A stretch of 64,000 nucleotides of DNA from Tupaia tana (lineage: Eukaryota > Chordata > Mammalia > Scandentia > Tupaiidae). Under the pieces are notes generated by a model that saw only the letters and a program-made list of their open reading frames with translations, was not told the DNA's origin and did no database searches. Each line of letters opens with the position of its first letter. The stretch's first letter is position 1. The DNA lies in assembly GCA_026018925.1 (NCBI GenBank), contig JAKSZU010000277.1:62001-126000 (forward strand), written 5' to 3'. Of this stretch, positions 24,278 to 35,300 are shown piece by piece. Position numbers and translations under genes: made by a program.

Positions 24278-25785
24278 AGTTCCCAGTATCCATGTGGAAA
24301 CTTCTCAGAGAATGGCTCAACTCTCGTGCCTGGGAGAGAGGAGCAGAAGGGCTTATTAACAAAACAAAAGATGGAGCTGAGAGCCAGAGATAAATTCTAC
24401 CTTTAAAAAAATCATAAAAAGGAAAAATTACCAAAAAAAATGAGGAGACAGGAGCAGAGAGAGACAGAGACCTCAGAGACACAGAGACAGGGATAGAAGG
24501 CCACAGGGGCTCCCGACCACACTAGCTTAGCTTGCTGGAGGCTGAATTATGAGTAGAAAATCTTCATTTCTCCTGTGCCCAGAAATATGTAGTTCCCAGT
24601 ATCCATGTGGAATCTTCTCAGAGAATGGCTCAACTCTCCTGCCTGGCAGAAAGGAGCAGAAGGGCTTATTAACAAAACAAAAGATGGAGCTGAGAGCCAG
24701 AGAGAAATTCTACCTTTAAAAAAATCGTTAAAAGGAAAAATTACCAAAAAAATGAAGAGACAGGAGCAGAGAGAGACAGAGACCTCAGAGACCCAGAGAC
24801 AGGTATAGAAGGCCAGAGGGGCTCCCTACCACACTAGCTTTGCTTGCTGGAGGCTGAATTATGAGTAGAAAATCTGCATTTCGCCTGTGCCCTGATATAT
24901 CTAGTTCCCAGTATCCATGTGGAAACTTCTCAGAGAATGGCTCAACTATCCTGCCTGGGAGAAAGGAGCAGAAGGGCTTATTAACAAAACAAAAGATGGA
25001 GCTGAGAGCCAGAGAGAAATTCTACCTTTAAAAAAATCGTAAAAAGGAAAAATTACCAAAAAAAAAATGAGGAGACAGGAGCAGAGAGACACAGAGTACT
25101 CAGAGACACAGAGACAGGAATAGAAGGCCAGAGGGGCTCCCTACCACACTAGCTTTACTTGCTGGAGGCTGAATTATGAGTAGAAAATCTTCATTTCGCC
25201 TGTGCACTGAAATATCTAGTTTCCAGTATCCATGTGGAATCTTCTCAGAGAATGGCTCAACTCTCCTGCCTGGGAGAAAGGTGCAGAAGGGCTTATTAAC
25301 AAAACAAAAGATGGAGCTGAGAGCCAAAGAGCAATTCTACATTTATAAAAATCGTAAAAAGGAAAAATTACCAAAAAAAATGAGGAGACAGGAGCAGAGA
25401 GAGACAGAGACCTCAGAGACACAGAGACAGGGATAGAAGGCCAGAGGGGCTCCCTACCACACTACCTTTGCTTGCTGGAGGCTGAATTATGAGTAGAAAA
25501 TCTTCATTTCGCCTGTGCCCTGAAATATCTAGTTCCCAGTATCCATGTGGAATCTTCTCAGAGAATGGCTCAACTCTCCTGCTTGGGAGAAAGGAGCAGA
25601 AGGGCTTATTAACAAAACAAAAGATGGAGCTGAGAGCCAGAGAGAAATTCTACCATTAAAAAAATCGTAAAAAGGAAAAATTACCAAAAAAATGAGGAGA
25701 CAGGAGCAGAGAGAGACAGAGACCTCAGAGACACAGAGACAGGGATAGAAGGCCTGAGGGGCTCCCTACCACACTAGCTTTGCTT
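24221..25785 (+). repeat. First five plus-arm monomers, transitional segment
   Basis: These five units lie directly right of the inversion and are not copied as a block further right. Several carry left-arm-like states, such as GTGGAAACTTCTC (24293, 24918) and the ATTTATAAAAATCG set at 25328. Private changes include CTCTCGTGCC (24330), GAGATAAATTC (24386), CTGATATATC (24892) and CTTGGGAGAAAGG (25582). After 25786 the arm settles into its recurring blocks. Confidence 0.8.
25161..25473 (+). repeat. Plus-arm monomer carrying left-arm variant set
   Basis: This monomer contains GAAAGGTGCAGAAGG (about 25274), GAGCAATTCTAC and ATTTATAAAAATCG (about 25328-25350). These are the complement of the tracer variants at 21679 and 23555 in the minus arm. 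It differs by AAAAATCG in place of AAAAATCT and by GCCAAAGAGC. I did not find this set elsewhere in the plus arm. The simplest reading is that the first few plus-arm monomers derive from left-arm stock. Confidence 0.8.
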
Positions 25786-27485
25786 GCTGGAGGCTGAATT
25801 ATGAGTAGAAAATCTTCATTTCGCCTGTGCCCTGAAATATCTAGTTCCCAGTATCCATGTGGAATCTTCTCAGAGAATGGCTCAACTCTCCTGCCTGGGA
25901 GAAAGGAGCAGAAGGGCTTATTAACAAAACAAAAGATGAAGCTGAGAGCCAGAGAGAAATTCTACCTTTAAAATAATCGTAAAAAGAAAAAATTACCAAA
26001 AAAAATGAGGAGACAGGAGCAGAGAGAGACAGAGACCTCAGAGACACAGAGACAGCGATAGAAGGCCAGAGGGGCTAACTACCACACTAGCTTTGCTTGC
26101 TGGAGGCTGAATTATGAGTAGAAAATCTTCATTTCGCCTGTGCCCTGAAATATCTAGTTCCCAGTATCCATGTGGAATCTTCTCAGAGAATGGCTCAACT
26201 CTCCTGCCTGGGAGAAAGGAGCAGAAGGGCTTATTAACAAAATAAAAGATGGAGCTGAGAGCCAGAGAGAAATTCTACCTTTAAAAAAAATTGTAAAATG
26301 GAAAAATTACCAAAAAAAATGAGGAGACAGGAGCAGAGAGAGACAGAGACCTCAGAGACACAGAGACAGGGATAGAAGGCCAGAGGGGCTCCCTACCACA
26401 CTAGCTTTGCTTGCTGGAGGCTGAATTATGAGTAGAAAATCTTCATTTCGCCTGTGCCCTGAAATATCTAGTTCCCAGTATCCTTGTGGAATCTTCTCAG
26501 AGAATGGCTCAACTCTCCTGCCTGGGAGAAAGGAGCAGAAGGGCTTATTAACAAAACAAAACATGGAGCTGAGAGCCAGAGAGAAATTCTACCTTTGAAA
26601 AAATCGTAAAATTACCAAAAAAAATGAGTAGACAGGAGCCGAGAGAGACAGAGACCTCAGAGACACAGAGACAGGGATAGAAGGCCAGAGGGGCTCCCTA
26701 CCACACTAGCTTTGCTTGCTGGAGGCTGAATTATGAGTAGAAAATCTTCATTTCGCCTGTGCCCTGAAATATCTAGTTCCCAGTATCCATGTGGAATCTT
26801 CTCAGAGAATGGCTGAACTCTCCTGCCTGGGAGAAAGGAGCAGAAGGGCTTATTAACAAAACAAAAGATGGAGCTGAGAGCCAGAGAGAAATTCTACCTT
26901 TAAAAAAATCGTAAAAAGGAAAAATTACCAAAAAAAATGAGGAGACAGGAGCAGAGAGAGACAGAGACCTCAGAGACACAGAGACAGGGATAGAAGGCAA
27001 GAAGGGCTCCATACCACACTAGCTTTGCTTGCTGGAGGCTGAATTATGAGTAGAAAATCTTCATTTCGCCTGTGCCCTGAAATATCTAGTTCCCAGTATC
27101 CATGTGGAATCTTCTCAGAGAATGGCTCAACTCTCCTGCCTGGGAGAAAGGAGCAGAAGGGCTTATTAACAAAACAAAAGATGGAGCTGAGAGCCAGAGA
27201 GAAATTCTACCTTTAAAAAAGTCGTAAAAAGGAAAAATTTCCAAAAAAATTGAGGAGACAGGAGCAGAGAGAGACAGAGCCCTCAGAGACACAGAGACAG
27301 GGATAGAAGGCCAGAGGGGCTCCCTACCACACTAGCTTTGCTTGCTGGAGGCTGAATTATGAGTAGAAAATCTTCATTTCCCTGTGCCCTGAAATATCTA
27401 GTTCCCAGTATCCATGTGGAAACTTCTCAGAGAATGGCTCAACTCTCCTGCCTGGGAGAAAGGAGCAGAAGGGCTTATTAACAAA
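25786..27485 (+). repeat. Block P, copy 1
   Basis: About 5.4 monomers whose marker order recurs at about 29848-31547 (offset 4062 bp, 13 monomers) and again at about 35155-36860. Markers in order are GATGAAGCTG with AAATAATCG, CAGCGATAG and GGGGCTAAC; then AAATAAAAG with AATTGTAAAATGG; then ATCCTTGTGG with the 8-bp deletion TCGTAAAATTACC and GAGTAGACAGG; then GGCTGAACTC with GGCTCCATACC; then AAAAAGTCG with GAGCCCTCAG. In the first monomer this copy has CTCCTGCCTGGG where the other two have CTCCTGAAAGGG. Confidence 0.85.
26480..26640 (+). repeat. First 8-bp-deletion monomer (diagnostic variant)
   Basis: In this monomer TCGTAAAAAGGAAAAATTACC is shortened to TCGTAAAATTACC, a loss of eight bases, linked to ATCCTTGTGG, AAAACATGGAG, TTTGAAAAAATCG and GGAGCCGAG. 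The same linked set recurs in the right arm near 30667, 35976, 47567, 51950, 54767, 61036 and 63850. A sister form with AATATGAGG in place of GAGTAGACAGG occurs near 31910, 37220 and 41912. I did not see it in the left arm. It is the best single tracer for the right-arm blocks. Confidence 0.85.
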
Positions 27486-30400
27486 ACAAAAGATGGAGCT
27501 GAGATCCAGAGAGAAATTCTACCTTTAAAAAAATCGTAAAAAGGAAAAATTACCATAAAAGATGAGGGGACAGGAGCAGAGAGAGACAGAGACGTCAGAG
27601 ACACAGAGACAGGGATAGAAGGCCACAAGGGCTCCCTACCACACTAGCTTTGCTTGCTGGAGGCTGAATTATGAGTAGAAAATCTTCATTTCGCCTGTGG
27701 CCTGAAATATCTAGTTCCCAGTATCCATGTGGAAACTTCTCAGAGAATGGCTCAACTCTCCTGCCTGGGAGAAAGGAGCAGAAGGGCTTATTAACAAAAC
27801 AAAAGATGGAGCTGAGAGCCAGAGAGAAATTCTACCTTTAAAAAAATCGTAAAATGGAAAAATTACCAAAAAAATGAGGAGACAGGAGCAGAGAGAGAGA
27901 GACACCTCAGAGACACAGAGACAGGGATAGAAGGCCACAGGGGCTCCCGACCACACTAGCTTTGCTTGCTGGAGGCTGAATTATGAGTAGAAAATCTTCA
28001 TTTCGCCTGTGCCCTGAAATATCTAGTTCCCAGTATCCATGTGGAATCTTCTCAGAGAATGGCTCAACTCTCCTGCCTGGGAGAAAGGAGCAGAAGGGAT
28101 TATTAACAAAACAAAACATGGAGCTGAGAGCCAGAGAGAAATTCTACCTTTAAAAAAATCGTAAAAAGGAAAAATTACCAAAAAATATGAGGAGACAGGA
28201 GCAGAGAGAGACAGAGACCTCAGAGACACAGAGACAGCGATAGAAGGCCAGAGGGGCTCCCTACCACACTAGCTTTGCTTGCTGGAGGCTGAATTATGAG
28301 TAGAAAATCTTCATTTCGCCTGTGCCCTGAAATATCTGGTTCCCAGTATCCATGTGGAATCTTCTCAGAGAATGGCTCAACTCTCCTGCCTGGGATAAAG
28401 GAGCAGAAGGGCTTATTAACAAAACGAAAGATGGAGCTGAGAGCCAGAGAGAAATTCTACCTTTAAAATAATCGTAAAAAGGAAAAATTACCAAAAAAAA
28501 ATGAGGAGACAGGAGCAGAGAGAGACAGAGACCTCAGAGACACAGAGACAGGGATAGAAGGCCAGAGGGGCTCCCTACCACACTAGCTTTGCTTGCTGGA
28601 GGCTGAATTATGAGTAGAAAATCTTCATTTCGCCTGTGCCCTGAAATCTCTAGTTCCCAGTATCCATGTGGAATCTTCTCAGAGAATGGCTCAACTCTCC
28701 TGCCTGGGAGAAAGGAGCAGAAGGGCTTATTAACAAAACAAAAGATGGAGCTGAGAGCCAGAGAGAAATTCTACCTTTAAAAAAAATCGTAAAAAGGTAA
28801 ACATTACCAAAAATAATGAGGAGACAGGAGCAGAGAGAAACAGAGACCTCAGAGACACAGAGACAGGGATAGAAGGCCAGAGGGGCTCCCTACCACACTA
28901 GCTTTGCTTCCTGGAGGCTGAATTATGAGAAGAAAATCTTCATTTCGCCTGTGCCCTGAAATATCTAGTTCCCAGTATCCATGTGGAATCTTCTCAGAGA
29001 ATGGCTCAACTCTCCTGCCTGGGAGAAAGGAGCAGAAGGGCTTATTAACAAAACAAAAGATGGAGCTGAGAGCCAGAGAGAAATTCTACCTTTAAAAAAA
29101 TCGTAAAAAGGAAAAATTTCCAAAAAAAATGAGGAGACAGGAGCAGAGAGAGACAGAGACCTCAGAGACACAGAGACAGGGATAGAAGGCCAGAGGGGCT
29201 CCCTACCACACTAGCTTTGCTTGCTGGAGGCTGAATTATGAGTAGAAAATCTTCATTTCGCCTGTGCCCTGAAATATCTAGTTCCCAGTATCCATGTGGA
29301 ATCTTCTCAGAGAATGGCTCAACTCTCCTGCCTGGGAGAAAGGAGCAGAAGGGCTTATTAACAAAACAAAAGATGGAGCTGAGAGCCAGAGAGAAATTCT
29401 ACCTTTAAAATAATCGTAAAAAGGAAAAATTACCAAAAAAAAGGAGGGGACAGGAGCAGAGATAGGCAGAGACCTCAGAGACACAGAGACAGGGATAGAA
29501 GGCCAGAGGGGCTCCCTACCACACTAGCTTTGCTTGCTGGAGGCTGAATTATGAGTAGAAAATCTTCATTTCGCCTGTGCCCTGAAATATCTAGTTCCCA
29601 GTATCCATGTGGAATATTCTCAGAGAATGGCTCAACTCTCCTGCCTGGGAGAAAGGAGCAGAAGGGCTTATTAACAAAACAAAAGATGGAGCTGAGAGCC
29701 AGAGAGAAATTCTACCTTTAAAAAAATCGTAAAAAGGAAAAATTACCAAAAAGAAATGAGGAGAGAGGAGCAGAGAGACAGAGACATCAGAGACACAGAG
29801 ACAGGGATAGAAGGCCAGAGGGGCTCCCTACCACACTAGCTTTGGTTGCTGGAGGCTGAATTATGAGTAGAAAATCTTCATTTCGCCTGTGCCCTGAAAT
29901 ATCTAGTTCCCAGTATCCATGTGGATTCTTCTCAGAGAATGGCTCAACTCTCCTGAAAGGGAGAAAGGAGCAGAAGGGCTTATTAACAAAACAAAAGATG
30001 AAGCTGAGAGCCAGAGAGAAATTCTACCTTTAAAATAATCGTAAAAAGAAAAAATTACCAAAAAAAATGAGGAGACAGGAGCAGAGAGAGACAGAGACCT
30101 CAGAGACACAGAGACAGCGATAGAAGGCCAGAGGGGCTAACTACCACACTAGCTTTGCTTGCTGGAGGCTGAATTATGAGTAGAAAATCTTCATTTCGCC
30201 TGTGCCCTGAAATATCTAGTTCCCAGTATCCATGTGGAATCTTCTCAGAGAATGGCTCAACTCTCCTGCCTGGGAGAAAGGAGCAGAAGGGCTTATTAAC
30301 AAAATAAAAGATGGAGCTGAGAGCCAGAGAGAAATTCTACCTTTAAAAAAAATTGTAAAATGGAAAAATTACCAAAAAAAATGAGGAGACAGGAGCAGAG

Positions 30401-32334
30401 AGAGACAGAGACCTCAGAGACACAGAGACAGGGATAGAAGGCCAGAGGGGCTCCCTACCACACTAGCTTTGCTTGCTGGAGGCTGAATTATGAGTAGAAA
30501 ATCTTCATTTCGCCTGTGCCCTGAAATATCTAGTTCCCAGTATCCTTGTGGAATCTTCTCAGAGAATGGCTCAACTCTCCTGCCTGGGAGAAAGGAGCAG
30601 AAGGGCTTATTAACAAAACAAAACATGGAGCTGAGAGCCAGAGAGAAATTCTACCTTTGAAAAAATCGTAAAATTACCAAAAAAAATGAGTAGACAGGAG
30701 CCGAGAGAGACAGAGACCTCAGAGACACAGAGACAGGGATAGAAGGCCAGAGGGGCTCCCTACCACACTAGCTTTGCTTGCTGGAGGCTGAATTATGAGT
30801 AGAAAATCTTCATTTCGCCTGTGCCCTGAAATATCTAGTTCCCAGTATCCATGTGGAATCTTCTCAGAGAATGGCTGAACTCTCCTGCCTGGGAGAAAGG
30901 AGCAGAAGGGCTTATTAACAAAACAAAAGATGGAGCTGAGAGCCAGAGAGAAATTCTACCTTTAAAAAAATCGTAAAAAGGAAAAATTACCAAAAAAAAT
31001 GAGGAGACAGGAGCAGAGAGAGACAGAGACCTCAGAGACACAGAGACAGGGATAGAAGGCCAGAAGGGCTCCATACCACACTAGCTTTGCTTGCTGGAGG
31101 CTGAATTATGAGTAGAAAATCTTCATTTCGCCTGTGCCCTGAAATATCTAGTTCCCAGTATCCATGTGGAATCTTCTCAGAGAATGGCTCAACTCTCCTG
31201 CCTGGGAGAAAGGAGCAGAAGGGCTTATTAACAAAACAAAAGATGGAGCTGAGAGCCAGAGAGAAATTCTACCTTTAAAAAAGTCGTAAAAAGGAAAAAT
31301 TTCCAAAAAAATTGAGGAGACAGGAGCAGAGAGAGACAGAGCCCTCAGAGACACAGAGACAGGGATAGAAGGCCAGAGGGGCTCCCTACCACACTAGCTT
31401 TGCTTGCTGGAGGCTGAATTATGAGTAGAAAATCTTCATTTCCCTGTGCCCTGAAATATCTAGTTCCCAGTATCCATGTGGAAACTTCTCAGAGAATGGC
31501 TCAACTCTCCTGCCTGGGAGAAAGGAGCAGAAGGGCTTATTAACAAAATAAAAAATGGAGCTGAGAGCCAGAGAGAAATTCTACCTTTAAAAAAATCGTA
31601 AAAAGGAAAAATTACCAAAAAAAATGAGGAGACAGGAGCAGAGAGAGACAGAGACCTCAGAGACACAGAGACAGGGATAGAAGGCCAGAGGGGCTCCCTA
31701 CCACACTAGCTTGGCTTGCTGGAGGCTGAATTATGAGTAGAAAATCTTCATTTCGCCTGTGCCCTGAAATATCTAGTTCCCAGTATCCTTGTGGAATCTT
31801 CTCAGAGAATGGCTGAACTCTCCTGCCTGGGAGAAAGGAGCAGAAGGGCTTATTAACAAAACAAAACATGGAGCTGAGAGCCAGAGAGAAATTCTACCTT
31901 TAAAAAAATCGTAAAATTACCAAAAATATGAGGAGACAGGAGCCGAGAGAGACAGAGACCTCAGAGACACAGAGACAGGGATAGAAGGCCAGAGGGGCTC
32001 CCTACCACACTAGCTTTGCTTGCTGGAGGCTGAATTATGAGTAGAAAATCTTCATTTCGCCTGTGCCCTGAAATATCTAGTTCCCAGTATCTATGTGGAA
32101 TCTTCTCAGAGAATGGCTCAACTCTCCTGCCTGGGAGAAAGGAGCAGAAGGGCTTATTAACAAAACAAAAGATGGAGCTGAGAGCCAGAGAGAAATTCTA
32201 CCTTTAAAAAAATCGTAAAAAGGAAAAATTTCCAAAAAAAATGAGGAGACAGGAGCAGAGAGAGACAGAGACCTCAGAGACACAGAGACAGGGATAGAAG
32301 GCCAGAGGGGCTCCCTACCACACTAGCTTTGCTT
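27031..32334 (+). repeat. Seventeen-monomer unit, copy 1 (5304 bp)
   Basis: This is the first of two directly adjacent 17-monomer units. Ordered markers are AAAAAGTCG (27227), GAGATCCAGAG with CCATAAAAGATG (about 27503-27560), CACAGGGGCTCCCGACC (about 27937), GGGATTATTAAC (28096), AAAATATGAGG with CAGCGATAG (about 28185-28240), GGGATAAAGG (28393), AGATAGGCAG (about 29460), CTGAAAGGGAG (29954), block P (29848-31547) and TATCTATGTGG (about 32088). Its mean monomer is exactly 312.0 bp. The final monomer ends at 32334 where the next copy begins without a gap. Confidence 0.9.
29848..31547 (+). repeat. Block P, copy 2 (inside 17-monomer unit 1)
   Basis: This copy matches 25786-27485 at a constant offset of 4062 bp (13 monomers). 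The first monomer differs by GTGGATTCTTC and CTCCTGAAAGGG, which the first copy lacks. The rest, including GGGGCTAAC, AATTGTAAAATGG, the 8-bp deletion unit and GGCTCCATACC, agrees base for base where compared. The match ends near 31547, where AAATAAAAAATGG replaces ACAAAAGATGG. Confidence 0.85.
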
Positions 32335-35300
32335 GCTGGAGGCTGAATTATGAGTAGAAAATCTTCATTTCGCCTGTGCCCTGAAATATCTAGTTCCCAG
32401 TATCCATGTGGAATCTTCTCAGAGAATGGCTCAACTCTCCTGCCTGGGAGAAAGGAGCAGAAGGGCTTATTAACAAAACAAAAGATGGAGCTGAGAGCCA
32501 GAGAGAAATTCTACCTTTAAAAAAGTCGTAAAAAGGAAAAATTTCCAAAAAAATTGAGGAGACAGGAGCAGAGAGAGACAGAGCCCTCAGAGACACAGAG
32601 ACAGGGATAGAAGGCCAGAGGGGCTCCCTACCACACTAGCTTTGCTTGCTGGAGGCTGAATTATGAGTAGAAAATCTTCATTTCCCTGTGCCCTGAAATA
32701 TCTAGTTCCCAGTATCCATGTGGAAACTTCTCAGAGAATGGCTCAACTCTCCTGCCTGGGAGAAAGGAGCAGAAGGGCTTATTAACAAAACAAAAGATGG
32801 AGCTGAGATCCAGAGAGAAATTCTACCTTTAAAAAAATCGTAAAAAGGAAAAATTACCATAAAAGATGAGGGGACAGGAGCAGAGAGAGACAGAGACGTC
32901 AGAGACACAGAGACAGGGATAGAAGGCCACAAGGGCTCCCTACCACACTAGCTTTGCTTGCTGGAGGCTGAATTATGAGTAGAAAATCTTCATTTCGCCT
33001 GTGGCCTGAAATATCTAGTTCCCAGTATCCATGTGGAAACTTCTCAGAGAATGGCTCAACTCTCCTGCCTGGGAGAAAGGAGCAGAAGGGCTTATTAACA
33101 AAACAAAAGATGGAGCTGAGAGCCAGAGAGAAATTCTACCTTTAAAAAAATCGTAAAATGGAAAAATTACCAAAAAAATGAGGAGACAGGAGCAGAGAGA
33201 GAGAGACACCTCAGAGACACAGAGACAGGGATAGAAGGCCACAGGGGCTCCCGACCACACTAGCTTTGCTTGCTGGAGGCTGAATTATGAGTAGAAAATC
33301 TTCATTTCGCCTGTGCCCTGAAATATCTAGTTCCCAGTATCCATGTGGAATCTTCTCAGAGAATGGCTCAACTCTCCTGCCTGGGAGAAAGGAGCAGAAG
33401 GGATTATTAACAAAACAAAACATGGAGCTGAGAGCCAGAGAGAAATTCTACCTTTAAAAAAATCGTAAAAAGGAAAAATTACCAAAAAATATGAGGAGAC
33501 AGGAGCAGAGAGAGACAGAGACCTCAGAGACACAGAGACAGCGATACAAGGCCAGAGGGGCTCCCTACCACACTAGCTTTGCTTGCTGGAGGCTGAATTA
33601 TGAGTAGAAAATCTTCATTTCGCCTGTGCCCTGAAATATCTGGTTCCCAGTATCCATGTGGAATCTTCTCAGAGAATGGCTCAACTCTCCTGCCTGGGAT
33701 AAAGGAGCAGAAGGGCTTATTAACAAAACGAAAGATGGAGCTGAGAGCCAGAGAGAAATTCTACCTTTAAAATAATCGTAAAAAGGAAAAATTACCAAAA
33801 AAAAATGAGGAGACAGGAGCAGAGAGAGACAGAGACCTCAGAGACACAGAGACAGGGATAGAAGGCCAGAGGGGCTCCCTACCACACTAGCTTTGCTTGC
33901 TGGAGGCTGAATTATGAGTAGAAAATCTTCATTTCGCCTGTGCCCTGAAATCTCTAGTTCCCAGTATCCATGTGGAATCTTCTCAGAGAATGGCTCAACT
34001 CTCCTGCCTGGGAGAAAGGAGCAGAAGGGCTTATTAACAAAACAAAAGATGGAGCTGAGAGCCAGAGAGAAATTCTACCTTTAAAAAAAAATCGTAAAAA
34101 GGAAAACATTACCAAAAATAATGAGGAGACAGGAGCAGAGAGAAACAGAGACCTCAGAGACACAGAGACAGGGATAGAAGGCCAGAGGGGCTCCCTACCA
34201 CACTAGCTTTGCTTCCTGGAGGCTGAATTATGAGAAGAAAATCTTCATTTCGCCTGTGCCCTGAAATATCTAGTTCCCAGTATCCATGTGGAATCTTCTC
34301 AGAGAATGGCTCAACTCTCCTGCCTGGGAGAAAGGAGCAGAAGGGCTTATTAACAAAACAAAAGATGGAGCTGAGATCCAGAGAGAAATTCTACCTTTAA
34401 AAAAATCGTAAAAAGGAAAAATTTCCAAAAAAAATGAGGAGACAGGAGCAGAGAGAGACAGAGACCTCAGAGACACAGAGACAGGGATAGAAGGCCAGAG
34501 GGGCTCCCTACCACACTAGCTTTGCTTGCTGGAGGCTGAATTATGAGTAGAAAATCTTCATTTCGCCTGTGCCCTGAAATATCTAGTTCCCAGTATCCAT
34601 GTGGAATCTTCTCAGAGAATGGCTCAACTCTCCTGCCTGGGAGAAAGGAGCAGAAGGGCTTATTAACAAAACAAAAGATGGAGCTGAGAGCCAGAGAGAA
34701 ATTCTACCTTTAAAATAATCGTAAAAAGGAAAAATTACCAAAAAAAAAGGAGGGGGACAGGAGCAGAGATAGGCAGAGACCTCAGAGACACAGAGACAGG
34801 GATAGAAGGCCAGAGGGGCTCCCTACCACACTAGCTTTGCTTGCTGGAGGCTGAATTATGAGTAGAAAATCTTCATTTCGCCTGTGCCCTGAAATATCTA
34901 GTTCCCAGTATCCATGTGGAATATTCTCAGAGAATGGCTCAACTCTCCTGCCTGGGAGAAAGGAGCAGAAGGGCTTATTAACAAAACAAAAGATGGAGCT
35001 GAGAGCCAGAGAGAAATTCTACCTTTAAAAAAATCGTAAAAAGGAAAAATTACCAAAAAGAAATGAGGAGAGAGGAGCAGAGAGACAGAGACCTCAGAGA
35101 CACAGAGACAGGGATAGAAGGCCAGAGGGGCTCCCTACCACACTAGCTTTGCTTGCTGGAGGCTGAATTATGAGTAGAAAATCTTCATTTCGCCTGTGCC
35201 CTGAAATATCTAGTTCCCAGTATCCATGTGGATTCTTCTCAGAGAATGGCTCAACTCTCCTGAAAGGGAGAAAGGAGCAGAAGGGCTTATTAACAAAACA

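Noticed and set aside
24000-24500. Junction as a simple fold-back chimeric read artefact
   Set aside because: The two sides differ in monomer-variant order and in their higher-order blocks, and are out of register by two monomers. Read-level confirmation is still desirable, so this is rejected only as the leading explanation.
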